Source: Xanthomarina sp035306705
Lineage (GTDB): Bacteria; Bacteroidota; Bacteroidia; Flavobacteriales; Flavobacteriaceae
Length of the DNA stretch: 63,212 nucleotides
Direction of reading: 5' to 3'
NCBI RefSeq assembly: GCF_035306705.1
Contig: NZ_DATGNO010000047.1
Location: 1-63,212, forward strand
Shown: positions 8,764-15,396 of the stretch, in pieces
Layout of the letters: each line of letters opens with the position of its first letter
How positions within the stretch are numbered: the first letter of the stretch is position 1
Program-made: the position numbers and the translations under genes
The notes under the pieces: generated by a model
Told to the model about the DNA's origin: nothing
The model's input: the letters and a program-made list of their open reading frames with translations, nothing else
Databases searched by the model: none

Positions 8764-11748
8764 TTATAAATCAAATTGCACCCCAAGACTAATCCTTCTA
8801 AGAGGTGGCAAAAAACCAGTTATTTGCTCAGGATCTCCTCCATTAAATTTTGTAAAAGTTAATAGGTTTTGTCCTTGTAGGGATATCCTACAAGAGCTAT
8901 CTCCGCCCTGCCCAAAAAAGAGTGAATAAGAAAGTGCCAGAGTCTTTAAACGAATGAAAGAAGCATCTGAAATAATTCCATTACTTTGAGTGAATTGTGA
9001 ATAAGCCAATGTTGCACTCGGATTAGCCCCAGCGGTATACTGTTGCATCATTGTTTGATCTCCAGGTACCTGCCAATGTTCTAATACAGAAACTGGTTGA
9101 TTAAACATAGTCCCTGGCGGTTGACTACCATAAAATTCATTAAACCCTTTTTGCTTTACAAATTGAAATAGAAAATCAAGACCCCAGTTTTTATAACTTA
9201 GGCTGTTAGAAATACCTCCATAAAATTTCGGATTTAAGTCGGCAACATATTGCTTATCTTCAGCACTTGTTATTAAGCCATCTCCATTGTAATCTTCAAC
9301 CTCAAAAAGACCAGTATCCGGATTTACACCTTGCAAATGATACAACTTAAAAATGGACAAAGGTTTTCCTATAACATACTGATTGGCATACGAAGAATCT
9401 TCTAATCCCGGGAACTCTAATAATTTATTTTGAGGTAAAGACAAATTTATGGAGGTATTCAATTTAAAATTTGTGCTTCGAAAAACGGCTCCACTTAACT
9501 CAAATTCCCAACCTGAATTTTCTACTTTGGCATCTAAGTTTGCTTGAATGGAATTAAACCCTGTAGTACCAGGTAGGGCGTAATTTATCAACTGATTTGT
9601 AGAACGGTTATTGTAATAAGCAACAGATAAAGATAAACCCTGTTCAAAGAAACCTAGTTCCATGGCAACTTCTTTCTTAACATTCTCTTCCCATTTAAAA
9701 TTCGGGTTGTATAAACGAGCAGGTACCAAGCCAATATTCCCATCATAAGGATAATCCCCAATGATATATGTTTGCAAATATTGATAATCCCCAATTTGGT
9801 CATTACCTGTAAGCCCATAACTTCCTCTTAGTTTACCAAGGTTTAACCATGGTAACTTCAATTCTTCTGAGAAAAGCCAAGCGACTCCAATAGCTCCAAA
9901 ATTTCCAAACCTATTCCCAGGACCGAAACGACTGGAACCATCACGCCTCCCTGTAGCATTTATAAATATTTTATTCTTATATGCATAATTTATCCTAGCA
10001 AAAACAGATTGATAGTTGTATTCCTGTTCTGTCTCATTTAATATGATCAGATTTTTTGCTGCATTTAAATTCCCTAAAAAACTATTGTTGGCATAACCTA
10101 TTCCTAAAAGAGTAAGCATATCCTGTTCTTGACTTTGAAAAGTAGCTCCCAATAAGAAGTTCCAGGTATGTTTCTCACCTTTTCTTGTCCAGTTTAATTG
10201 GGGTTCTACAATGAAAGAATGTCTATTTCCACTATGAGAATAAGATTGAGATACACTACTGTCCAACCCATAAGCAGGATTGTAAATTGTATGAGGAATG
10301 ATTCTATGATCTTCAAGTTTAGTATTTGTATACCCCGCACTTAATTTTACTTGAAAATTTTCAAATAAGTTATAGCTGACTACCGTATTTGCAATTAAAT
10401 TATTAGACTGATTTGTGTATTTCCCTTCTAATTGAGCTAAGGGATTTGTCCATGTACTATTCTCCCAATTTAAACTTCCATCATCATTGTACAAATTTGG
10501 AGCATTTGGTGACAACCTGTAAGCATCAGATGTTAAATCTTTTCCAGGGAGTAAATTGTCCTCTACAGTATACCCTGCGCTAAAATCCAATTGGATTTTT
10601 TTGTCTGTACTACTGTGACGGATGTTAGAATTAAACGTAATGCGATCATAATTAAAATCCCCAGGAAACACGGTCGTTTCATTTTGATACATCCCACTTA
10701 ATAAAAACTGTGTGTTTTCACTACCGCCAGAAACAGAAGCCATGAATTGTCGTGTACTAGCAGTCCCACCTATCAGCTCCTCCTGCCAGTCTGTATATCG
10801 GTTTGGATCCCAAGTCCCATTCACATCATAAGCGTTTGCTGGGTATGCTGTAATCCCATCATTCTCAAAGGCTTCACGACGCATATCCAAGTATTGCTCG
10901 GTATTCATCAAATCTCTTTTTTGAGTAATATTGGCAATTCCTGTACTACTATTAATAGTAAATTTAGTTTTACTTTGTTGACCTTTTTTTGTGGTAATTA
11001 GAACCACTCCATTAGCCCCTCGCGAGCCATAAATAGCGGTAGCATCAGCATCCTTCAACACCTCTATACTTTCAATGAATGAAGGATTTATAGCGTTTAA
11101 AGGACTGATGTTTCCTCCGGGAATTATTGTACCAGATGAATTTCTTGACCCTAATGTTTGTTCATTAAAAGGCACCCCATCCACAATATAAAGAGGTGCA
11201 TTACCAGCCATAATACTGTTCTGCCCGCGTATGCGTACCTCAAAACCACTTCCTGGTACGCCCGAAGTTTGGACGATGTCCACGCCTGTCATACGTCCTT
11301 CCATAGCTGCTAGTGGGTTGGTAACAGGCTGTGTTTCTATTTCTTTAGTCGTCATTCTAGCTATGCTTCCAGTTTTTGCTCTTTCAGTAGTGTTATAATA
11401 CCCTGCATTAATAGTCACCTCCCCCAAAGCAGTGGCATCCTCCTGCAAAACCACAGCAATGGTCCGTCGGTTGCCAACAGCCAACTCCATAGGCTTGTAC
11501 CCCAAATAAGAAATAAGTAAAGTGTCAGTTTTTTCGGCATATAACTCAAACCGTCCATCAAAATCCGAAACGGTTCCCTGCACCGTGTTTTTAACAAGAA
11601 TACTAGCCCCAGATATGGCTGTTTGCCCATCTGTAATCTGCCCTGAAACTTGAATCTGCTGGGCATCTGCAGAAAAATAAAAAATAAAGAACATGAGGCA
11701 AGAGCTAAAAACCTGCCGTGGCTTAAACAAATAATAAAATTTTGTCAT
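8764..11748 (-). CDS. SusC/RagA-family TonB-linked outer membrane transporter
   Basis: This 994-residue protein has a signal peptide ending SADAQ, then a carboxypeptidase-regulatory-like domain (about 33-110) with the motif GTVSDFDGRFEL. The plug domain carries IRGQNSIMAGNAPLYIVDG and IEVLKDADATAIYGSRGANGV (shown here as family hallmarks). A long 22-strand barrel follows, ending RRISLGVQFDL. It is the first gene of a three-gene operon with susD and the S9 peptidase. It probably imports oligopeptides or a related polymer driven by TonB-ExbBD. No anti-sigma/ECF sigma pair is adjacent, so the PAS-AraC regulator at 1753 is the nearest candidate regulator. Confidence 0.95.
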   Translation of the reverse strand: MTKFYYLFKPRQVFSSCLMFFIFYFSADAQQIQVSGQITDGQTAISGASILVKNTVQGTVSDFDGRFELYAEKTDTLLISYLGYKPMELAVGNRRTIAVVLQEDATALGEVTINAGYYNTTERAKTGSIARMTTKEIETQPVTNPLAAMEGRMTGVDIVQTSGVPGSGFEVRIRGQNSIMAGNAPLYIVDGVPFNEQTLGSRNSSGTIIPGGNISPLNAINPSFIESIEVLKDADATAIYGSRGANGVVLITTKKGQQSKTKFTINSSTGIANITQKRDLMNTEQYLDMRREAFENDGITAYPANAYDVNGTWDPNRYTDWQEELIGGTASTRQFMASVSGGSENTQFLLSGMYQNETTVFPGDFNYDRITFNSNIRHSSTDKKIQLDFSAGYTVEDNLLPGKDLTSDAYRLSPNAPNLYNDDGSLNWENSTWTNPLAQLEGKYTNQSNNLIANTVVSYNLFENFQVKLSAGYTNTKLEDHRIIPHTIYNPAYGLDSSVSQSYSHSGNRHSFIVEPQLNWTRKGEKHTWNFLLGATFQSQEQDMLTLLGIGYANNSFLGNLNAAKNLIILNETEQEYNYQSVFARINYAYKNKIFINATGRRDGSSRFGPGNRFGNFGAIGVAWLFSEELKLPWLNLGKLRGSYGLTGNDQIGDYQYLQTYIIGDYPYDGNIGLVPARLYNPNFKWEENVKKEVAMELGFFEQGLSLSVAYYNNRSTNQLINYALPGTTGFNSIQANLDAKVENSGWEFELSGAVFRSTNFKLNTSINLSLPQNKLLEFPGLEDSSYANQYVIGKPLSIFKLYHLQGVNPDTGLFEVEDYNGDGLITSAEDKQYVADLNPKFYGGISNSLSYKNWGLDFLFQFVKQKGFNEFYGSQPPGTMFNQPVSVLEHWQVPGDQTMMQQYTAGANPSATLAYSQFTQSNGIISDASFIRLKTLALSYSLFFGQGGDSSCRISLQGQNLLTFTKFNGGDPEQITGFLPPLRRISLGVQFDL

Positions 11749-11774
11749 AACTTTGTAATGGTTAAATGGTTTAT

Positions 11775-11919
11775 ATAGTTTTAACTATCGACCTGCTCCT
11801 TCGTCGTCCAAAACTCAAGAGTGGGTCTTTTTTTTATTATAAATGGAGATAGATTTTTCTATCAGTACTTGCTAGACCAAGCCTGTACAGAGCGTACCAA
11901 AGCAGCTAGTAACAAGTAA
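11775..11919. other. Cluster of short inverted repeats upstream of susC
   Basis: The stretch contains a 6-base palindromic hairpin at 11775-11788 and a T8 run at 11828-11835 just after a weak gacc/ggtc stem (11790-11828). A 5-base hairpin lies at 11848-11863. A two-part stem follows at 11867-11875 with 11906-11917. It lies directly upstream of susC, so part of it may be that gene's leader or promoter, or the far end of the structured element at 12007-12289. No reading frame of note is seen. Confidence 0.4.
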
Positions 11920-12006
11920 ACATCCATAATGCACACCCCTAAAAGGTTAGTGCTGTATATCGTAATTTTAAATCACATCATAGGCATCCAAGGGTTTTAA
12001 TTAAAT

Positions 12007-12289
12007 GGGGACAGGCCGTTTACTAGAGTCAAGTGTCCAACCAACCCAAACGGCCAGTAACTCCCCAAAAAAACTAATTCATTAAGGTTTAAATTGCAAG
12101 ACTTTTTTAGAAGTATGGAAGTATCGCGAAGAATCAAAAGCCAGTATCAAGAACGCATAAAAAAGGCGTGGAACTCAACTTACCGAACTGGGGTACTGGT
12201 ATACCTTGCAACGATAAGAGAGCCCACGCCCGGGTCGTGAGCATCTTACTTATCCTCTCGTTGCACAAAAATTACCAGTTTTCAGTTCG
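12007..12289. ncRNA. Candidate structured RNA or DNA element with nested long hairpins
   Basis: Two strong foldings stand out in about 280 bases. First, gggg (12007-12010) pairs with cccc (12063-12066), enclosing a perfect 8-base stem 12014-12021/12048-12055. Second, a 106-base hairpin has nested arms 12184-12190/12283-12289, 12195-12201/12273-12279, 12208-12214/12258-12264 and 12215-12218/12249-12252, with an apical stem near 12222-12228/12236-12242. A third 7-base pairing, 12165-12171/12224-12230, would cross the hairpin as a pseudoknot or compete with it. Read on the minus strand, that pairing is followed by six T, like a terminator. The GC content looks higher than in the flanks. I do not recognise the family; strand and function are open. 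Confidence 0.5.
12115..12240 (+). CDS. Possible 41-residue ORF inside the structured element
   Basis: An ATG at 12115 opens 41 codons ending at a TGA at 12238. The product is basic, with a central KKAWNSTYRTGVLVYLATIR segment. The frame lies inside the strongly self-complementary element, and its stop falls in the apical part of the long hairpin. The base composition may therefore reflect RNA/DNA structure rather than protein. No ribosome binding site is evident. It may be no more than a by-product of a conserved non-coding sequence. Confidence 0.2.
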   Translation: MEVSRRIKSQYQERIKKAWNSTYRTGVLVYLATIREPTPGS

Positions 12290-12427
12290 AGATTCAAAGC
12301 GAATGCTTCAATATTTTATTTGAAGAATCGCAAATTTATGTTATTGGGGTCTAATATAATAATTATTTTTTAATGTGGGCTATAACACCCACATTATTTT
12401 TTGAGAATTTAACCAATTTGCAGTTAT

Positions 12428-12682
12428 ATGATTAAAGATACTAATAAGGTTAATTTTCAACTTTTATTTGGAAAACGAATAAAAGAACTAAGAAAAATTA
12501 GAAACTTGAGTTTAAGAGAGCTTTCGCAAAGGTGTAATTTAGACTATAGTGATATTGCTAAATATGAAAAGGGTGAAGTAAATGTTCAATTATCTACAAT
12601 TTATGAATTAGCTAAAGGTTTACAAATTTCCCCAAAAGAATTTTTCGATTTTGAATTTGATTCTCAAACTGACTATGTTTAA
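12428..12682 (+). CDS. XRE-family helix-turn-helix regulator
   Basis: This small protein of 84 residues is essentially one HTH_3/Cro-CI domain: FGKRIKELRKIRNLSLRELS, followed by LDYSDIAKYEKGEVNVQLSTIYELAKGLQISPKEFF. No toxin, methylase or phage gene lies next to it. It sits between the structured element and recombinase remnants, so it probably belongs to the mobile island, where it may regulate itself or the integrase. The neighbouring 271 bases (12683-12953) show no gene. Confidence 0.85.
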   Translation: MIKDTNKVNFQLLFGKRIKELRKIRNLSLRELSQRCNLDYSDIAKYEKGEVNVQLSTIYELAKGLQISPKEFFDFEFDSQTDYV

Positions 12683-12953
12683 AATATTTTTATTTAATAA
12701 GTTTGACATCCATAACAATACTTTCAGGTAAGTAGTAGAAAAAAAAGCTAAATACAAACCAATTTAATCCTGTAGCAATTGACAATGATACTGAACCTAT
12801 TATTGTAGAACATTACCGTTAACTAAATATGATTAAACTTTAGTTGTCTTTTGTAAAACACATTTAACTTCCTTAATAATAGAAATTATCTGACTAATTC
12901 ACAGAAATAAGACATGAGCAATACAGAAACCCATAGCATCATAGTCTTACTTT

Positions 12954-13080
12954 TTAATTGACTTGTCTAATATTTGATTTATTATCTTTACTTATTAAAA
13001 CACTTCTTAAATTGAGCATATCCTCACTCACTTTTCTTTCAATTACCTTTGCATAAATTTGAGTTGTGGCAATTTTTGAG
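12954..13080 (-). pseudogene. 3' remnant of a second tyrosine recombinase gene
   Basis: The minus strand encodes an IATTQIYAKVIERKVSEDML-like string followed by about 20 more residues and a TAA at 12954-12956. This closely matches the C-terminus of the intact integrase at 13660 (STTQIYAKVIEKKVSDDM), including the catalytic tyrosine. At DNA level the two stretches are clearly alike but diverged, so this is an old remnant rather than a direct-repeat attachment site. The rest of the gene is missing, cut off at about 13080. Confidence 0.75.
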
Positions 13081-13131
13081 ATAGTCAACTACTATCAGCT
13101 TTATATTTTCTGGATTCTAAAGAGTCGCGAA

Positions 13132-13643
13132 TTAAATTTTACCATATATCAATTTACACTTAAAGTCAGTGATTTTGACTGGTGGGATAGTTTGGAAAAC
13201 TTTTACACTTGGATAATGTTGCTTTACAGTTTCTATTATTTGCTCTAAAAAGTCATTTTCTGCTTGGTCACCAATAATAATGCTTTGTAAGGCTTCTCTT
13301 TTAAATGGCATTCTTCCAATCTGGTCTTTCAAAAGTCTTAATTCCTTTTCGTAACTCCAAGCCTTTGTTTTCTTATAGAATAAATCAATGATATGGTTTG
13401 GTTTAGATATTGAATTATATTCTCGCTCAAAGATTTCTGGCACATAGTGAATAGGAAGCACATTGTGAAAAAATGTCTTGTCTTTGGTAATATCGAATTG
13501 CAAGCATAACCCACTATTATTTTTAGCATAGATTCCCCAAAGCTCTTCATTCATCGGATACATAGTAAAACAGGCTATGCCAAAACTATTGACAAATTGT
13601 TCCTGGTTTCTTCATTCTTAGGTCTTCTATAAAATTGAAAAGT
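13132..13643 (-). pseudogene. DUF2971 family gene remnant, 5'-truncated and probably frameshifted
   Basis: The intact 143-codon part (13132-13563) reads NEELWGIYAKNNSGLCLQFD near its start and WSYEKELRLLKDQ in the middle, which are hallmarks of DUF2971 proteins (usually about 250-300 residues). Recognisable sequence continues upstream of the only ATG: a QFVNSFGIACFT segment lies in the same frame, until a TGA. A further fragment (FNFYRRPKNEE) lies in another frame close to the end of the integrase gene. The N-terminal half is missing. The remnant is sandwiched between an integrase and an integrase scrap, which fits decay after recombination. Confidence 0.7.
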
Positions 13644-13659
13644 TAAAAGATAAAAATAT

Positions 13660-14913
13660 TTATTCGTTACCAGCTCGATTAGTACTAGAATTTTTATTTA
13701 GCTTAATTCTTAAATTAGACATATCATCACTTACTTTTTTCTCAATCACTTTAGCATAAATTTGTGTGGTTGAAATTCTAGAATGACCCAATAGTTTTGA
13801 AACTGTTTCAATAGGCACTCCGTTTGATAGTGTTATTGTGGTTGCAAACGTATGACGTGCTAAATGAAAAGTTAAGTTCTTTCTAATTTTACATAAATCT
13901 GCAATTTCCTTGAGATAGGAGTTTAATTTTTGATTGGACATTTTTGGGAAAATCGTCCCATTGGCTATGGATTTCGGGGTTTCTTTATATTTATTAATTA
14001 AATCCAATGCTTTAGGCAAAATTGGGATTCGTAAAGCATTATTTGTTTTCTCTCTTTTCATGATGAGCCATAGTTCACCATCTATTCCGTAATTGATGTC
14101 GTTAGTAGTCAAGTTAACAACATCTATATAGCTTAACCCCGTATAACAAGCGAATATGAATAGATCTTTGACTAATTGTAATCTTTCAATGGAATAATCT
14201 TTCTCTTCAATATTCAACAATTCAAGTTCTGTTAAAAACCCTCTTTCTACTTTTTCAAATTTGGATTGGAAATTAATAAATGGGTCTCTATCACTCCATT
14301 CTAACTTATAGGCAAGCGTTATTATTTTTCTAAAACGCTCGATATGTTTCATCACCGTATTATTGCCCATCGGCTTTTGATGGTCTGTTGGTATGTGGTT
14401 TCTTAAATAGGTTTCAAACTTTAAAATGAAGTTATAATCAAGTTGCTTTAAGTACATATCAGTTACTTTAAACTTAGTAAGTAAAAAATCTGTTATATAA
14501 CCTTGAGTCGTGTAGTAATTTTTTTGAGTGCCCCACTTTAATTTCCCTACCATATCTTCATTATGATATTTTGTAATATCATTTAAAGAGTAGTTCTGCT
14601 CATCTTCCTTTAAATAGCGTGCCTTGATCATTAGAGCTGAAATAATTTTACCCTCTGATTTTAATTCGTTCTTGGATTTGTGAAGTTCTGCAGAAACCTG
14701 GTCCAAAAATTCATTAATAATTCGTGCATCTTGGTTGGTGCCTTTGACCTTATTCTTGGTCGAGCTCCAGCATTCAATAATGATTTTTCTTTTAAGGCTT
14801 ATTTCTGCTCTTTTTCCATTTACTGTAATGCGAGCATAAAGGGGTGCTTTTCCATTATTGGCTTTCGAAAGTTTTAGCCAAAACAGAATACTAAACGTGG
14901 TTGAAGTTTTCAT
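13660..14913 (-). CDS. Tyrosine recombinase/integrase of Bacteroidota type
   Basis: This 417-residue site-specific recombinase has an N-terminal arm-binding domain (about 1-95), a SAM-like core-binding domain (about 105-215) and a catalytic domain (about 220-400). Catalytic residues are visible in HLARHTFAT (His-x-x-Arg, about residue 349), LGHSRISTT, and the nucleophile Tyr in TTQIYAK (about 385). At the first catalytic arginine the sequence reads TGLSYIDV, with Ser where Arg is usual; IntDOT-like enzymes of this phylum show the same change. It lies about 200 bases downstream of tRNA-Pro and is transcribed away from it, the usual layout of an element integrated at a tRNA gene. Confidence 0.93.
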   Translation of the reverse strand: MKTSTTFSILFWLKLSKANNGKAPLYARITVNGKRAEISLKRKIIIECWSSTKNKVKGTNQDARIINEFLDQVSAELHKSKNELKSEGKIISALMIKARYLKEDEQNYSLNDITKYHNEDMVGKLKWGTQKNYYTTQGYITDFLLTKFKVTDMYLKQLDYNFILKFETYLRNHIPTDHQKPMGNNTVMKHIERFRKIITLAYKLEWSDRDPFINFQSKFEKVERGFLTELELLNIEEKDYSIERLQLVKDLFIFACYTGLSYIDVVNLTTNDINYGIDGELWLIMKREKTNNALRIPILPKALDLINKYKETPKSIANGTIFPKMSNQKLNSYLKEIADLCKIRKNLTFHLARHTFATTITLSNGVPIETVSKLLGHSRISTTQIYAKVIEKKVSDDMSNLRIKLNKNSSTNRAGNE

Positions 14914-14964
14914 GTCTTTCGTCTTTTAGTTAAACATTTGTTTACTGACGAAAGTCAAATCAAT

Positions 14965-15007
14965 TATTCGGTTACCTTTTCAATTAGTATTAAATGGTAA
15001 CCGAATA
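14965..15007. repeat. Perfect 12-base inverted repeat upstream of the integrase
   Basis: The arms 14965-14976 and 14996-15007 (tattcggttacc and its complement) are separated by 19 bases. The repeat sits 50-95 bases upstream of the integrase start, between that gene and tRNA-Pro. It is not followed by a T run. It may be a regulator or integrase/excisionase binding site, or part of the attachment region. Confidence 0.6.
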
Positions 15008-15117
15008 GGTCACTTATTTAACCAAATAATATCAATTCTTATGATTGCCTAAAAACCATAAAACCTCGATAATCTTACGATTAACAAGGTTTTGATATTA
15101 ATTGATTATTAATTTTG

Positions 15118-15192
15118 TCGGGGTGGCAGGATTCGAACCTGCGACCTCCGCGTCCCAAACGCGGCGCGATAACCGGGCTACGCTACACCCCG
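15118..15192 (-). tRNA. tRNA-Pro (anticodon TGG)
   Basis: The full cloverleaf is on the minus strand: acceptor CGGGGTG paired with CACCCCG plus discriminator A, anticodon stem CCGCG/CGCGG with loop TTTGGGA, and T-arm GGTTCGAATCC. CCA is not encoded. The 3' end faces the integrase gene, making this a likely integration target. Confidence 0.97.
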
Positions 15193-15219
15193 AAACAGTT
15201 ATCTGTTATTAAAAAAAAG

Positions 15220-15303
15220 CGGAGAGACAGGGACTCGAACCCTGGCGACAGTTACCCGTCGACAGATTAGCAATCTGCTCCATTACCACTCTGGCACCTC
15301 TCC
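15220..15303 (-). tRNA. tRNA-Ser (anticodon GCT)
   Basis: The minus strand folds as a class II tRNA: acceptor GGAGAGG, anticodon loop TTGCTAA (GCT), a long variable arm (GTCGACGGGTAACTGTCGCC region) and T-arm GGTTCGAGTCC. It is 27 bases upstream of tRNA-Pro and probably cotranscribed with it. Confidence 0.96.
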
Positions 15304-15396
15304 GAAATTAAATATGAACTTAGCAACAAAATTGCGGTTGCAAATGTAACACAACATCTTCAAGAACGCAACTATTTAATTCAATATTTTTAATAA

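Noticed and set aside
11415..11666. 83-codon frame within susC on the same strand
   Set aside because: It is a shifted frame inside the well-supported SusC coding sequence.
12007..12066. tmRNA or signal recognition particle RNA
   Set aside because: The conserved ends and loop sequences of these RNAs are not present.
12184..12289. Integron attC site
   Set aside because: The imperfect palindrome is attC-like in shape, but the bases at the arms do not fit the RYYYAAC/GTTRRRY core sites, and no integron integrase is nearby.
13000..13780. Attachment-site direct repeat formed by the two similar integrase ends
   Set aside because: The two copies are diverged over the whole stretch and encode the same peptide, so a degraded gene copy explains them better than att core duplication.
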